Notes: a model not told the origin generated them from the letters alone. A stretch of DNA of 64,000 bases from Acinetobacter halotolerans (GCF_004208515.1 NZ_SGIM01000006.1:145969-209968); one strand, 5' to 3'. Numbered from the stretch's first letter, positions 8,732 through 20,068 are shown. A program made the numbers and translations.

Positions 8732-10372
8732 ATGAAAAAATTTTGGAAGTATTTATTAGCACTCCTTCTAGTGCTAATCGTTATCGCAATTGCCTTTCTT
8801 TTTAGACCTGTTACGTCTAAGGCAATCAAAACTAAAAGTGATGAACCCATTGTCGACGTTGTACTGATCGGTGGCGGTATCATGAGTGCCACTTTAGGTG
8901 CTTACCTCAACGAACTACAACCCGATTGGAATGTTCGCATGTATGAACGTCTTGATGCAGTTGCTCAAGAAAGTTCAAATGGTTTTAACAATGCGGGTAC
9001 AGGTCACTCAGGCTTTATGGAAATGAACTATACCGAAGAAAAAAACGGTAAGATGGACGTTTCTAAAGCCGTCAATGTGGCGAGTCAGTTTGAAATTGCA
9101 AAACAATTTTGGGCGCATCAAGTAAAACAAGGTGTATTAAACACACCAAATACCTTTATTAATCCTGTACCGCATATTGCCTTTGTATGGGGTGACAATG
9201 TGGAATTCATGGAAAAGCGCTATGCCGCCATGATCAAAGAACCATTATTTGCAGGCATGAAAATCACTGAAGACCCAGCTAAAATTAAGCAATGGGCGCC
9301 TTTAGTTATGGCTGGTCGTGATACGCAACAAAAACTCGCAGCGACACGTATGGACGTTGGCTCTGACGTGAACTATGGCGCGATCACAACTCAACTGGTC
9401 AATCATCTGGAAAAAAATCCAAACTTCAAACTCAGAACGTCAACTGAAGTAACTGGTATCAGTAAAAATGATGACAATACGTGGTCAGTTGCGTTTAAAG
9501 ATTTGAAATCTGGTGAAGTCAACCATGTCAAAACACGTTTTGTGTTTATTGGTGCGGGCGGTGCAGCCATTAAATTATTGCAAATGACTGGCTTACCAGA
9601 AGCAAAACAATATGCTGGCTTCCCAGTTGGTGGCGAATTCCTTGTTACCGATAATCCTGCAATCACTGAAAAGCATACAGCTAAAGTTTATGGTCGTGCG
9701 GATCTTGGTGCACCTCCGATGTCAGTACCACATATTGATACACGTTATATCGATGGTAAGAAATATGTATTGTTTGGGCCATTTGCAACCTATTCAAACA
9801 AATTCCTGAAATATGGTTCGCAACTTGATTTACTTGCATCTACCAACAAGAACAATGTGTTGCCAATGGCAGCGATTGGCTTACATAATGCTGACCTCGT
9901 ACAGTATTTGGTTAGCCAAGTATTGATGTCTGATGAAGATCGTTTCAATGAGTTGAAAAAATACTACCCAGAAGCTGATCCGAAAGACTGGCACTTACGT
10001 CAAGGTGGTCAACGTGTACAGATCATCAAGAAAGAGCCGGGCAAAGCTGCTAAATTGCAGTTTGGTACAGAAATCTTTGCATCTGAAGATAAGTCTGTAA
10101 CGGCACTTCTTGGCGCGTCTCCAGGTGCTTCGACCTCGCCTTACATCATGTTGAACTTACTTGAAAAAGCATTCCCTGAACAAACAGCTGGGGAATGGAA
10201 TGGCAAACTTCATGAAATCGTTCGTTCTTATGGTCAAGACCTTGCAACAGATCCAGCGTTGCTAGATCAAATCCGTCATTACACCAGCTCTACTTTAGGC
10301 TTAACCTACTCAACGCCTGCGAACTTAGTTCCTGCTAAAAAAGTAGCTCAAGCGGAAGCTGTAGCTCAATAA
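8732..10372 (+). CDS. mqo: malate:quinone oxidoreductase
   Basis: A membrane-associated FAD enzyme that oxidises malate to oxaloacetate and passes electrons to quinone, serving the TCA cycle. The 546-residue protein carries an N-terminal hydrophobic anchor (about residues 7-24), then the dinucleotide-binding glycines [13 protein letters not shown] from residue 44, and the family segments [20 protein letters not shown] (81-100) and [10 protein letters not shown] near the C-terminus. The anchor is an extension relative to the E. coli enzyme. It stands alone and ends at a strong terminator. Confidence 0.95.
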   Translation: MKKFWKYLLALLLVLIVIAIAFLFRPVTSKAIKTKSDEPIVDVVLIGGGIMSATLGAYLNELQPDWNVRMYERLDAVAQESSNGFNNAGTGHSGFMEMNYTEEKNGKMDVSKAVNVASQFEIAKQFWAHQVKQGVLNTPNTFINPVPHIAFVWGDNVEFMEKRYAAMIKEPLFAGMKITEDPAKIKQWAPLVMAGRDTQQKLAATRMDVGSDVNYGAITTQLVNHLEKNPNFKLRTSTEVTGISKNDDNTWSVAFKDLKSGEVNHVKTRFVFIGAGGAAIKLLQMTGLPEAKQYAGFPVGGEFLVTDNPAITEKHTAKVYGRADLGAPPMSVPHIDTRYIDGKKYVLFGPFATYSNKFLKYGSQLDLLASTNKNNVLPMAAIGLHNADLVQYLVSQVLMSDEDRFNELKKYYPEADPKDWHLRQGGQRVQIIKKEPGKAAKLQFGTEIFASEDKSVTALLGASPGASTSPYIMLNLLEKAFPEQTAGEWNGKLHEIVRSYGQDLATDPALLDQIRHYTSSTLGLTYSTPANLVPAKKVAQAEAVAQ

Positions 10373-10391
10373 GTAAATCCCTAGATCCATC

Positions 10392-10424
10392 AAAAGGGAT
10401 GAGTTACAACTCATCCCTTTTTTA
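10392..10424 (+). terminator. mqo intrinsic terminator
   Basis: A long stem AAAGGGATGAGTT / AACTCATCCCTTT with a 2-nt spacer is followed by a T-run, 20 nt after the mqo stop. Confidence 0.88.
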
Positions 10425-10784
10425 TTGAGTATGCCCTTCTTTGCTCTACTACATCACCCATGTTTACAGCATGCTCCCGTCGTGACTTGAGTGTATTGAA
10501 CGTCAATATGCAGTCCGCACTTTTCTGTTGCACTACTTGATTGAAAAAAACTATTTGTGCTCATTAGCCCTCGCAGTTTGCTATTCTTGATTGTTACCAG
10601 ACAACTGTATTTTTTTGTCTTATTTCTCACTATTATGAGCACATGTGACAGCATCAACATTTTTTATTCAGTAACCTCAACTGCAATTTACCCTTTTCCG
10701 AGAGCATTCTTGGACGCGCCGCCGCTATCGGTGGCATCTTTATGACGTCTAATCATGCGCTTGGTATTTTGTAATCTAATTCAT
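10425..10784. other. intergenic stretch with no supportable gene
   Basis: About 360 nt between mqo and the next gene. Short open frames exist on both strands and one plus-strand frame near 10680-10770 (SESILGRAAAIGGIFMTSN) looks slightly protein-like, but no start, ribosome site or homology supports a gene. Confidence 0.4.
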
Positions 10785-11240
10785 ATGAAAGACTCGTTAC
10801 CTGCAACATCTGGCCGCTCTAAAGTTATTATTTTTTCCGTCTTGGTATGGTTGGCTCTTTTATGCCTCCAATCCGCTTATATTGTGATCATTGGCGGTAG
10901 CACTTATCTGTTTTGGACGTCGTTGGGGCTGTTGGTACTTCATCTATTGAGTTTCAGACCAAACACTTTTAAAAATCGAACAGCTTTGGTGTTCACGACC
11001 TTCCTGCTGATTTATTTAGCGTTAAACTCTCTTTTTTGCACTTATTTAGTGTTAGCGTTCTATTGTATTTTTTATTTATATTCAGGACATTATCGATATA
11101 AAAAACTCATCAAACTGGCGGGGTTATTTTTAATTTTAATCGTCTTTGCACTTTATCAAGCTCAATCTTTACATGAGTTAAAAGAAAAATACGCAGCTCA
11201 TGATACAGGTGAAACATGGCAACAGTACGGTGCTTTATGA
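10785..11240 (+). CDS. small integral membrane protein of unknown function
   Basis: About 151 residues from the ATG at 10785; an ATG ten codons earlier (10755) is equally open, and neither has a clear ribosome-binding site. Four or five hydrophobic segments fill the protein, from FSVLVWLALLCLQSAYIVII to LIKLAGLFLILIVFALY, followed by a charged tail of about 25 residues. I do not recognise the family. It is convergent with the betT2-like gene and shares a bidirectional terminator with it. Confidence 0.5.
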   Translation: MKDSLPATSGRSKVIIFSVLVWLALLCLQSAYIVIIGGSTYLFWTSLGLLVLHLLSFRPNTFKNRTALVFTTFLLIYLALNSLFCTYLVLAFYCIFYLYSGHYRYKKLIKLAGLFLILIVFALYQAQSLHELKEKYAAHDTGETWQQYGAL

Positions 11241-11248
11241 CAACCCAA

Positions 11249-11282
11249 TAAAAAACCCCACAATGATTTGCGGGGTTTTTTA
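11249..11282. terminator. bidirectional terminator
   Basis: The stem AAAAACCCC...GGGGTTTTT with flanking A and T runs lies between converging genes and can end both transcripts. Confidence 0.8.
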
Positions 11283-11296
11283 TTAATAGCGTTGTT

Positions 11297-13357
11297 TTAA
11301 TCCTGCGAGTCAGGATACAAAAGACGATTTCCCGGGCCAATACGATTCATATGCAAGAAAGACATATGACGTTCATATTTATCCAAAATATCATTAATCA
11401 CCTGTTCTTTGGTATAGCCAACTAGATCATTGTCCTGAGAGCCCTCATATAAGAAGGTTTCTAAACGATAATAGAATTGTTTACCCCGTTTACCCCGTTC
11501 ACTAAAGTTTGGCGCTGTATAACGCACAGGCCAGATTTGGTAGACAAAATTATGTTCTTCTTCCAAATAAATCGTGAGATCAAGATGATACAGCGCATCG
11601 TTTTCTTCAAGCGGTGTGCTGGTCACATCAACCTGCATACCCTGCTTAATTAACTCATCAGCAACCGTTTTCACCGCAGGATGACACACAGTATCTAACA
11701 TGTGACATGTTTCGGTTGTCCCCGGATGCTTCATCACACGCCGTAAACGCTGCTTCCAGTTTAGAATATCAACATTACCCACTACTGGTGCAGCATTGAG
11801 GCTTCGACTGGCATTGCGGTAGTCTTCCAAACGTAAAGATTTATACAATCCCGCCATCACCAACAGCATCACAAAACTAAATGGGAGTCCCATGATCACC
11901 GTGGCGCTTTGTAAGGCGGTGATACCGTTTGCCATTAACATCGCAAGGGTCAGTAAACCAATGGCAACCGCCCAAAAGACACGCAACCAACGTGGTGCAT
12001 CATTATCAATATTGGAAAATTTGGTAGTGAAGTTACCCAATACCAAGGCGCCAGAATCGGCAGAGGTCACATAAAATAGCAAGCCTGTAATCGTGGCAAT
12101 CCCAGCGACAAATGCAAACCATGGATATTGTGCCAATAGGTCATAGAAACCATGTGCAGGATCAGTGAGAACCGTTTGCGCCAATGCCGTATTGCCATCA
12201 AAAATGACATTGTATAAGGCACTATTTCCGAAGATAGATAACCATGTAATGGTGAACAATAAAGGAATAATTAAAGTGCCACAGACAAACTCACGAATGG
12301 TTCGCCCACGAGAAATACGCGCTAAAAATAGCCCAACAAATGGTGACCAAGCCACCCACCATGCCCAGAAGAAAATGGTCCAGCTATTCATCCATTCAGT
12401 CGGTTGCTCAAACGCAAAACTATCTAAAGCCAAGCTTGGAAAACGACTGATATAATCACCAAAGTTTTGTACCAAAGCATTCAGTAAGAATTCGGTATTA
12501 CCCAAAAATAAAACAAATAACATTAAGCCAATGGCGACATAAATATTAATTTCAGATAAAACTTTAATCCCTTTATTGACCCCAGCCGTCACAGAAATAA
12601 TCGTGACAATGACTGCAACTAAGATTAAACCAGACTGAACCCATAAGCCCTCAGGCCAATCAAATAAAACATGTAGACCATAATTGATTTGAACAACAGC
12701 GATACCACAGGTTGTGGCGATACCAAAAATCGTTCCGATCACGGCTGCTGTATCGACAGAATGCCCGATCGGACCATCAATTTTATTACCAAAAATGGGA
12801 TACAACGCGGAACGAATAGTGAGCGGCAAGTTATAACGATAGCTAAAGTAGCCTAAAGCCATGCCCATCAAGGCATACATCCCCCAACCCGTCAAGCCGT
12901 AGTGAAATAATGTCCACACCATACCTTGACGCGCAGCTTCATAGGTTTGCCCCTCACCGACAGGTGGGTTCATATAATGAGACAAGGGTTCTGCCACCGA
13001 GAAGAACATTAAGTCCGTCCCGATCCCTGCGGCAAATAGCATCGCAGACCAACTCAATAAACTAAATTCAGGTTTTGAGTGTTTTGGTCCAAGCTTGATA
13101 TCGCCATAACGAGAACAGGCAATAAAGACCACAAAGACTAAATAAAGCGTTGCTGCAAGTAAGTAGTACCAAGTAAATGTGGAACTGACCCAACCCAAAA
13201 CCGTATTCAATACGTGATTGGCGAAATCATTAAACAAAATCGTGGTTAATGAAAATATTAAAATTATGAGCGCTGAAACATAAAAGACCACACGATTGAG
13301 ATGGTCTTTTGTTTGAATAGATGAATCATCAACTGCTCTTGGATTATCTGTCACCAT
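11297..13357 (-). CDS. betT2: BCCT choline/betaine transporter with long C-terminal domain (BetT2-like)
   Basis: A 686-residue secondary transporter of the betaine-choline-carnitine family with about 12 membrane helices. The family tryptophan segment is WTIFFWAWWVAWSPFVGLFLARISRGRTIRE (given in part: FFWAWWVAWSPFVG), around residues 327-340. A soluble C-terminal domain of about 150 residues follows the last helix, as in E. coli BetT. In A. baylyi the carrier with the extended tail is the osmotically activated one, and the same is inferred here. It follows the shorter BetT with a 120-nt gap, on the same strand, and diverges as part of that unit from betI-betB-betA. Confidence 0.88.
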   Translation of the reverse strand: MVTDNPRAVDDSSIQTKDHLNRVVFYVSALIILIFSLTTILFNDFANHVLNTVLGWVSSTFTWYYLLAATLYLVFVVFIACSRYGDIKLGPKHSKPEFSLLSWSAMLFAAGIGTDLMFFSVAEPLSHYMNPPVGEGQTYEAARQGMVWTLFHYGLTGWGMYALMGMALGYFSYRYNLPLTIRSALYPIFGNKIDGPIGHSVDTAAVIGTIFGIATTCGIAVVQINYGLHVLFDWPEGLWVQSGLILVAVIVTIISVTAGVNKGIKVLSEINIYVAIGLMLFVLFLGNTEFLLNALVQNFGDYISRFPSLALDSFAFEQPTEWMNSWTIFFWAWWVAWSPFVGLFLARISRGRTIREFVCGTLIIPLLFTITWLSIFGNSALYNVIFDGNTALAQTVLTDPAHGFYDLLAQYPWFAFVAGIATITGLLFYVTSADSGALVLGNFTTKFSNIDNDAPRWLRVFWAVAIGLLTLAMLMANGITALQSATVIMGLPFSFVMLLVMAGLYKSLRLEDYRNASRSLNAAPVVGNVDILNWKQRLRRVMKHPGTTETCHMLDTVCHPAVKTVADELIKQGMQVDVTSTPLEENDALYHLDLTIYLEEEHNFVYQIWPVRYTAPNFSERGKRGKQFYYRLETFLYEGSQDNDLVGYTKEQVINDILDKYERHMSFLHMNRIGPGNRLLYPDSQD

Positions 13358-13477
13358 ACAATCCTCAAGGAATTCGAGAAAAAAAGAAAATATCCATCGT
13401 TGTCTTCTCCCTATTTAAACAATAAAGAAAAGACCATTCTGAATAAAAAAATGAAAAATAAAGGTCATTAACCGAAA

Positions 13478-15079
13478 TTACATAACTTCTGGTTCTTCAA
13501 TAGGATGAGGTGTTGACCTCGTAACCACATGCGGTGGCTGAAGGTTGTGTTTATCCTGCTTAAGTGCTTTGGCTAAACCAAACATATAAAGCAAAATAAT
13601 CACTGAGAATGGCAATCCACAGAGTACAACGGCACTTTGCATCGCATCGAAACTACCCGCCAAGAGTAGACCAATGCTGACAATAGTAATCACCACAGAC
13701 CAAAAGATACGCAACCAAATAGGTGAATCACTTTCATTGCTACCTCCTTTCGAAGATAGATTTGCGATCATGAGTGTACCCGAACCCACTGGAGTCAAAA
13801 ACAAAACGAAACAAATCATAACAACAATCCCAGCAATATAAGGATTGAAAGGCAAATATTCGAGAAATTTAAATAACGATAATGCGGGGTCAGCCAGGAC
13901 CATTTCCCCTAAAACCTTTTGTTTTTGATCTAAAATTAAATGAATGGCGGTATTTCCGAAAATCGAAATCCACGCCAAAGTAAAACCAAGTGGAACAAGA
14001 CATACACCTAAAACCACTTCACGAATGGTGCGTCCTTTAGAAATACGCGCGATGAACATACCAACAAATGGCGCCCAAGCAATCCACCATGCCCAGTAAA
14101 ATACCGTCCATGAACCTAACCATGTATTTGCTTGCTGATCGTACAAATACATATCAAAACTTTTGGCAATAAACTGGCTCAGGTAGTCCCCTACGTTTTG
14201 CACTAAACCATTGAGCAGATGATTGGTCGGTCCGGTTAAAAACACAAATAATAACAACACATACAATAAACGCAGATTAATACGAGACAGCCAAGCCAAG
14301 CCTTTTTCAATCCCGATCACCGTGGTGATCGTTGCCACAAACATCATCAACAGCACCACTGCTATCAGCGTTGTATGATTATTAGGGATATCAGGTAACA
14401 AATAAACAAGACCAGAGACGAGGACTAATGCGCCTATACCCAAGTTGGTGACCAATGAAATAACCGTGGCTAAAATACCAAATCCATCGACGAAATCCCC
14501 GACCCAGCCATAAATTCGCTCACCAAAGATAGGATAAAGGGCTGAACGCAATGCCAGTGGCAAATCTAAACGGAAAGCAAAATAACCTAATGTGACACCG
14601 ATCAAGGCATACAGCACCCAACCATGAATACCCCAATGTAAAAAGCTATACATCATGGCATCTCGCGCCGCCTGAACTGTGCCGCCCTCACCTTCTGGTG
14701 GCCTTAAGAAATGATCAACAGGTTCAGCAACACCGTAATACAATAATGCGATACCAATACCTGCTGAAAATAGCATCGACACCCAAGCCATATAACCAAA
14801 CTCAGGTTTATCGTGATCTTTTCCCAGTGGGATTTGCCCAACTCGCGAAAAAGCCAACCATGCAACAAAGCCTAAACAAGCAACAATGACCAACATGTAA
14901 TACCAGCCAAACAATTGGTTGACTTGCTCTTGCACATAGGTGAGCCAAAACTGACTTTGCTCTGGAAACAGCACAAACAATAGGCCGAAAACGCCAATAC
15001 TGATTGCTGAGCTCCAAAAAACAAATAAATTTAATCGAACGCGTTCGGATGTAAATCCAGCATTACTTTTTGACACCAT
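13478..15079 (-). CDS. betT1: BCCT choline transporter with short C-terminus (BetT1-like)
   Basis: A 533-residue BCCT carrier with the same core as its neighbour, including FYWAWWIAWAPFVGMFIARI in the substrate helix region. It ends about 35 residues after the last helix, so it lacks the regulatory cytoplasmic tail. Tail-less carriers of this type transport choline without needing osmotic stress, supplying betaine synthesis or choline catabolism. Its promoter region is the divergent 200-bp interval with betI, where a large palindrome marks a likely BetI operator. The gene names follow the A. baylyi usage and are by analogy. Confidence 0.87.
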   Translation of the reverse strand: MVSKSNAGFTSERVRLNLFVFWSSAISIGVFGLLFVLFPEQSQFWLTYVQEQVNQLFGWYYMLVIVACLGFVAWLAFSRVGQIPLGKDHDKPEFGYMAWVSMLFSAGIGIALLYYGVAEPVDHFLRPPEGEGGTVQAARDAMMYSFLHWGIHGWVLYALIGVTLGYFAFRLDLPLALRSALYPIFGERIYGWVGDFVDGFGILATVISLVTNLGIGALVLVSGLVYLLPDIPNNHTTLIAVVLLMMFVATITTVIGIEKGLAWLSRINLRLLYVLLLFVFLTGPTNHLLNGLVQNVGDYLSQFIAKSFDMYLYDQQANTWLGSWTVFYWAWWIAWAPFVGMFIARISKGRTIREVVLGVCLVPLGFTLAWISIFGNTAIHLILDQKQKVLGEMVLADPALSLFKFLEYLPFNPYIAGIVVMICFVLFLTPVGSGTLMIANLSSKGGSNESDSPIWLRIFWSVVITIVSIGLLLAGSFDAMQSAVVLCGLPFSVIILLYMFGLAKALKQDKHNLQPPHVVTRSTPHPIEEPEVM

Positions 15080-15158
15080 CTGGTTGCTCCTTGCAATCGG
15101 TGTATTCTTATTACTTCAAATCTTGACCAACCAATCAAAAATTCATTGATTTTTACAG

Positions 15159-15204
15159 ATCATACTTTTTATTGATTGAACGTTCAATCAATAAAAAGTA
15201 TGAT
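15159..15204. promoter_or_regulatory. 46-bp perfect palindrome, probable BetI operator
   Basis: Two 23-nt arms meet at AACGTT without a single mismatch. The core TTGATTGAACGTTCAATCAA closely matches the known E. coli BetI operator core (TTGA.TGGACGTTCAAT). It lies between the divergent betT1-like and betI genes, so one site can control both transcription units. The length, more than twice a normal TetR-type site, may hold two dimers or a cruciform. Confidence 0.85.
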
Positions 15205-15279
15205 AAAAAAATGTTATGATGTTCAACATTGAGAAATGTTAAATAAAAAGTACCTGAATCGGGCTTTCAATGGATCAAC

Positions 15280-15903
15280 ATGACAAAACGTAGAGTAAAA
15301 CCTGAGCATGTGCGACGCGAAGAAATTATCAGCGCTGCATTCACCGTGATTTATGAAGTAGGGTTATCCAACACCACCATTGCACAAATCGCAAAAAAAG
15401 CTGAAGTATCAACGGGCATTGTGAGTCATTACTTTGGTGACAAACAAGGACTTATCAATACTTGTATGCAGGAAATGCTCAACGTTTTACGTCAGAAAAC
15501 AGATCAATACAAAGTTGAAGCTGATTCACATCCTGAAAGCCAGATTAAGGCGATTATTGATTCCAACTTTGATATCAGTCAGGTCAATAAACAAGCCATG
15601 CGCGTCTGGTTGGACTTTTGGTCTGCAAGTATGCATCTACCTGAACTGGGTCGTTTGCAACGCATTAATGATCAACGTCTGTATTCAAACTTGAAGTTTT
15701 ATTTTCTCAAGTTACTCGATAAAGAACAGGCCAGCATTGCCGCTCGCGGATTAGCGGCATTGATTGACGGATTATGGCTACGCGGCAGTTTAAGCAGTCA
15801 TGATGAGTTTGACAGCCAACTTGCCCGTTCCATCGCCTATGACTATGTCAAAACGCAATTACAATTTGCGAAAAAACCTTTGCAGGAGAAACAGAATGAG
15901 TGA
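15280..15903 (+). CDS. betI: TetR-family transcriptional repressor BetI
   Basis: A 207-residue TetR-type regulator that senses choline and represses the betaine synthesis genes. The N-terminal DNA-binding domain (about residues 10-57) has [20 protein letters not shown] and [14 protein letters not shown]. The rest is the helical ligand domain with [15 protein letters not shown]. It is the first gene of betI-betB-betA, its 3' end overlaps betB by 8 nt, and a 46-bp palindrome lies 75 nt upstream of its start, so autoregulation is likely. Confidence 0.93.
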   Translation: MTKRRVKPEHVRREEIISAAFTVIYEVGLSNTTIAQIAKKAEVSTGIVSHYFGDKQGLINTCMQEMLNVLRQKTDQYKVEADSHPESQIKAIIDSNFDISQVNKQAMRVWLDFWSASMHLPELGRLQRINDQRLYSNLKFYFLKLLDKEQASIAARGLAALIDGLWLRGSLSSHDEFDSQLARSIAYDYVKTQLQFAKKPLQEKQNE

Positions 15904-17368
15904 TGCACACGTTCATCAACTATATATCCACGGACGCTATGTTGAAGCAACCAGTGGTAAAACATTTAATAGTATTAACCCTGCCAATGGTGAAGTGATT
16001 GCAACACTTCAACAAGCCTCGCAACAAGATATTGAAGCCGCAGTTCATAGCGCGCAACAAGGACAAAAAATCTGGGCTGCTATGACAGCCATAGAGCGTT
16101 CTCGTATTTTACGCCGTGCAGTTGACATTTTACGTGAACGTAATGATGAGCTGGCGCAACTTGAAACACTCGATACTGGTAAAGCCTACAGCGAGACATC
16201 AACCGTTGATATCGTCACAGGTGCCGATGTACTTGAATACTACGCAGGTCTTGCGACTGCAATTCAAGGCGAACAAGTCCCGCTTCGTGAATCAAGCTTT
16301 TTCTATACTCGCCGTGAACCACTCGGTGTGGTTGCTGGGATTGGTGCTTGGAACTACCCGATTCAAATTGCTTTATGGAAATCTGCCCCTGCACTTGCAG
16401 CAGGCAATGCCATGATTTTCAAACCAAGTGAAACCACTCCCCTAACCGCATTTAAACTTGCAGAAATTTATACCGAAGCAGGTCTTCCTAACGGCGTATT
16501 TAACGTTGTACAAGGTGCTGGTAGTGAAATTGGACAATGGTTAACTGAACATCCAATCATCGAAAAAATTTCATTTACTGGTGGAGTCGAAACTGGCAAA
16601 AAAGTTATGGCCAGTGCCGCAGGCTCTACCCTTAAAGAAGTCACCATGGAACTCGGTGGTAAATCACCACTGATCATTTGTGCCGATGCAAATATCGACC
16701 GTGCCGCAGATATTGCGGTGATGGCCAACTTCTTTAGTTCGGGTCAAGTCTGTACCAATGGTACCCGTGTCTTTGTACCAAAAGCCCTGTTAGCTGATTT
16801 TGAAGCGGCCATCGTCGAACGCGTAAAACGTATTCGTATCGGTGATCCGATGAATCATGAAACTAACTTTGGTCCACTTACCAGCTTTGCTCATATGGAC
16901 AAAGTTCTCTCTTATATCAATGCAGGCAAGCAACAAGGTGCCAAATTATTAATTGGTGGCGATCGTCTCACTGAAGATGCTTTTGCACAAGGTGCTTACG
17001 TTCAACCTACCGTGTTTAGTGACTGTACCGATGATATGCGGATTGTACAGGACGAAATTTTTGGGCCAGTCATGAGTATTCTCAGTTATACCACTGAAGA
17101 AGAAGTGATTCGTCGTGCCAACAATACCACCTTTGGTTTAGCCGCTGGCATCGTGACTCAAGATATCAGTAGAGCACATCGCATGATTCATCAGATCGAA
17201 GCGGGTATTTGCTGGATCAACACATGGGGCGAGTCCCCTGCTGAAATGCCAGTCGGTGGTTATAAACAATCTGGCGTTGGGCGTGAAAATGGTTTAACCA
17301 CTTTGGGACATTACACCCGTATTAAATCCATTCAAGTTGAGCTTGGTGATTACCAAAGCATTTTCTAA
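15896..17368 (+). CDS. betB: betaine-aldehyde dehydrogenase
   Basis: NAD(P)-dependent oxidation of betaine aldehyde to glycine betaine. I start at the ATG at 15896, which has AGGAG 7 nt upstream and gives the family length of 490 residues; a longer frame from 15800 inside betI is spurious. The aldehyde dehydrogenase motifs are present: the catalytic glutamate in MELGGKSP, the nucleotide-binding [10 protein letters not shown], and the catalytic cysteine in [16 protein letters not shown]. It overlaps betI by 8 nt and precedes betA by 78 nt. Confidence 0.96.
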   Translation: MSDAHVHQLYIHGRYVEATSGKTFNSINPANGEVIATLQQASQQDIEAAVHSAQQGQKIWAAMTAIERSRILRRAVDILRERNDELAQLETLDTGKAYSETSTVDIVTGADVLEYYAGLATAIQGEQVPLRESSFFYTRREPLGVVAGIGAWNYPIQIALWKSAPALAAGNAMIFKPSETTPLTAFKLAEIYTEAGLPNGVFNVVQGAGSEIGQWLTEHPIIEKISFTGGVETGKKVMASAAGSTLKEVTMELGGKSPLIICADANIDRAADIAVMANFFSSGQVCTNGTRVFVPKALLADFEAAIVERVKRIRIGDPMNHETNFGPLTSFAHMDKVLSYINAGKQQGAKLLIGGDRLTEDAFAQGAYVQPTVFSDCTDDMRIVQDEIFGPVMSILSYTTEEEVIRRANNTTFGLAAGIVTQDISRAHRMIHQIEAGICWINTWGESPAEMPVGGYKQSGVGRENGLTTLGHYTRIKSIQVELGDYQSIF

Positions 17369-17446
17369 AAAGCATTGCGCTTTATCTTCACTTGATCAAC
17401 TGAATCACGATGTATTCAGTTGATCATGCAACAATAAAGGCTAATT

Positions 17447-19141
17447 ATGAATAAGCAAGAATTCGATTACATTATCATTGGCGCAGGATCTGCCGGAAAT
17501 GTTCTCGCAGCACGTCTCACAGAAGACCAAGATGTGACTGTTTTATTATTAGAAGCAGGCGGTCCAGATTATCGTTTAGATTTTCGTACACAAATGCCAG
17601 CAGCTTTGGCTTTTCCTCTACAAGGTCGCCGCTATAACTGGGCGTATTTGACCGATCCAGAACCACATATGAACAATCGTCGTATGGAATGTGGACGTGG
17701 TAAAGGACTAGGCGGTTCATCCTTAATTAATGGGATGTGTTATATCCGTGGCAATGCCATGGATTTAGATCAATGGTCAACGCTTAAAGGTCTTGAAGAC
17801 TGGACTTATGCAGACTGTTTGCCTTACTACCAAAAAGCAGAAACGCGCGATATTGGTGGCAATGACTATCATGGTGGCAATGGCCCTGTTTCAGTCGCAA
17901 CACCTAAAAATGATAATAATGTGTTGTTCCACGCAATGGTTGAAGCAGGCGTACAAGCAGGTTATCCACGTACCGATGATTTAAATGGCTATCAACAAGA
18001 AGGTTTTGGCCCAATGGATCGTACTGTGACACCGCAAGGTCGTCGTTCAAGTACAGCTCGTGGTTACTTGGATATGGCAAAAGGTCGTCCAAATCTCACC
18101 ATCGTAACCCATGCAATGACCAATAAAATCTTGTTTAACAATAAACAAGCGGTTGGTGTTGAGTACATCATTGGTACTGATCAAGCCAACATGAAACAAG
18201 CACAGGCCAAACGTGAAGTATTACTATGCGCAGGTGCAATTGCATCGCCACAAATTTTACAACGCTCAGGTGTTGGTGAAATTACCTTCCTCAAATCTAT
18301 GGACATCGAAGTTGTACAAGATCTTCCTGGTGTAGGTGAAAATCTACAAGACCACTTAGAAATGTACTTGCAATACAAATGTAAGCAACCTGTTTCTCTT
18401 TACCCAGCATTGAAATGGTATAACCAACCCGCGATTGGTGCTGAATGGCTGTTCCTTGGCAAAGGCATCGGCGCAAGCAATCAGTTTGAGGCAGGTGGTT
18501 TTATCCGCAGTTCAGATGAGTTTGACTGGCCAAATATCCAATACCATTTCTTGCCTGTTGCAATTAACTACAATGGCAGTAACGCGGTAAAAGAACATGG
18601 TTTTCAAGCCCATGTTGGTTCGATGCGCTCACCATCACGTGGTCGAATTAAGCTGAAATCTAAAGACCCATTCGAACATCCAAGTATTTTGTTCAACTAC
18701 ATGTCAGCAGAACAAGATTGGCGTGAATTCCGCGATGGTATCCGTATTACCCGCGAAATTATGCACCAACCCGCACTTGATCCATATCGTGGCGAAGAAA
18801 TCAGTCCCGGAAAACACGTGCAAACTGATGCTGAACTGGATGACTTTATTCGCAATCATGCTGAAACGGCCTACCACCCATCATGTAGTTGCAAAATGGG
18901 CGAAGACGAGATGGCGGTGGTTGATGGACAAGGTCGTGTTCATGGCCTACAAGGCTTACGTGTCATTGATGCCTCGATTATGCCGTTGATCATCACAGGT
19001 AATTTAAATGCCACCACCATTATGATGGCAGAGAAAATTGCTGATCAAATTCGTGGACAAAAGCTACCACGCTCCCAAGCAGACTACTACAAAGCTGGTA
19101 CTGCTCCAGTACGCCAATCCCCTTTACGTCCATTTGCATAA
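17447..19141 (+). CDS. betA: choline dehydrogenase
   Basis: A 564-residue GMC-family flavoprotein that oxidises choline to betaine aldehyde at the membrane. The FAD-binding site is [15 protein letters not shown] near residues 10-24. The GMC signatures [15 protein letters not shown] and [15 protein letters not shown] follow, and the active-site histidine lies in [10 protein letters not shown]. It completes the betI-betB-betA operon that, with the divergent carriers, converts imported choline to the osmoprotectant glycine betaine. Confidence 0.96.
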   Translation: MNKQEFDYIIIGAGSAGNVLAARLTEDQDVTVLLLEAGGPDYRLDFRTQMPAALAFPLQGRRYNWAYLTDPEPHMNNRRMECGRGKGLGGSSLINGMCYIRGNAMDLDQWSTLKGLEDWTYADCLPYYQKAETRDIGGNDYHGGNGPVSVATPKNDNNVLFHAMVEAGVQAGYPRTDDLNGYQQEGFGPMDRTVTPQGRRSSTARGYLDMAKGRPNLTIVTHAMTNKILFNNKQAVGVEYIIGTDQANMKQAQAKREVLLCAGAIASPQILQRSGVGEITFLKSMDIEVVQDLPGVGENLQDHLEMYLQYKCKQPVSLYPALKWYNQPAIGAEWLFLGKGIGASNQFEAGGFIRSSDEFDWPNIQYHFLPVAINYNGSNAVKEHGFQAHVGSMRSPSRGRIKLKSKDPFEHPSILFNYMSAEQDWREFRDGIRITREIMHQPALDPYRGEEISPGKHVQTDAELDDFIRNHAETAYHPSCSCKMGEDEMAVVDGQGRVHGLQGLRVIDASIMPLIITGNLNATTIMMAEKIADQIRGQKLPRSQADYYKAGTAPVRQSPLRPFA

Positions 19142-19205
19142 CCTAGTTAAGTTATGTTCAGCGCCTTAGCGATCTAAGGTGCTGCCAACCATTAGGAAAA
19201 TTCAA

Positions 19206-19997
19206 ATGAAAAGAATTTTATTCACTTTACCTTTGGGCTTTTTTTTACACACGGCTCATGCAACCGAGTCAACCACTGAAACAGTATCACCGTTTAGTGC
19301 CAATCTCACCGTTGCAAGCCAATATGTATCACGCGGCTTTCAACAAACATGGGGCAAACCAGCCCTACAAGGCGGTCTTGATTATGCACATCCCAATGGC
19401 TTGTTCGTGGGTACGTGGGCATCGACGGTAAGTGATCATTTTATTCGCGACGCTTCTGTAGAGTGGGATGTTTATACGGGTTATTCGCGTAGCTTTGGTG
19501 ATCTTTCTCTCGGTGTCACTGTCGCTTACTATTTTTATCCAGGCGCAGAAACCACAGCTGAAACAGGTCATACCAGTTTTGACTATGGTGAAATTATTCC
19601 AGAGATTGCTTATGGACCCGTCACCGTCAAATATGCTGTGACTTATACCCAAGATTATTTTGGTAATAACTCAAAGACTTTAGGTGTAGGCAATGATCAG
19701 CACTCACGTGGTTCAGGCTATTTAGATGTCAATTGGCATCAACCGTTAGGTCAAGGTTGGTCTGCCGATGCTCATTATGGCAATCAACGTATTAAAAACT
19801 TTTCAGCAGCAAGCTTTCAAGATGCCAGTTTCTCGGTCAATAAAGAACTTCCTTATGATCTTGCAGCTAGCCTCATGTATAGCAAAGCATGGGACAAAGA
19901 GGATTATTACAAAGAATACAGTAATGGTAATCCGAATGCCCGAGTCTCAGATCCAATTGATTCGACTGTGACATTTTCCCTCACCAAAAGCTTTTAA
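19206..19997 (+). CDS. TorF-like outer-membrane protein (TIGR02001 family)
   Basis: I start at the ATG at 19206, which begins a clear signal peptide MKRILFTLPLGFFLHTAHA; an upstream in-frame alternative start would spoil it. The mature part of about 244 residues is rich in alternating aromatic strands (SANLTVASQYVSRGFQQTWG, then repeated GYSRSFGDLSLGVTVAYYFY-type strands) and ends with a C-terminal Phe, as in beta-barrels. The segment YVSRGFQQTWGKPALQGGLDY is characteristic of the TIGR02001 putative porins. It lies 64 nt after betA with no terminator between, so it may be co-expressed, perhaps for solute entry. Confidence 0.8.
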   Translation: MKRILFTLPLGFFLHTAHATESTTETVSPFSANLTVASQYVSRGFQQTWGKPALQGGLDYAHPNGLFVGTWASTVSDHFIRDASVEWDVYTGYSRSFGDLSLGVTVAYYFYPGAETTAETGHTSFDYGEIIPEIAYGPVTVKYAVTYTQDYFGNNSKTLGVGNDQHSRGSGYLDVNWHQPLGQGWSADAHYGNQRIKNFSAASFQDASFSVNKELPYDLAASLMYSKAWDKEDYYKEYSNGNPNARVSDPIDSTVTFSLTKSF

Positions 19998-20068
19998 GTG
20001 CTCAATTTAACTAAATTCCAATATCTGTTTAGATAGAGATTGCTTAGGCTATTTTAGTCATTTAAAAC

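Noticed and set aside
10660..10780. Possible coding remnant before the small membrane protein
   Set aside because: A slightly protein-like frame exists but there is no start, ribosome site or recognisable motif.
15800..15895. Longer N-terminus for BetB inside betI
   Set aside because: The extra residues are betI read in another frame. The ATG at 15896 has a good ribosome site and gives the family length.
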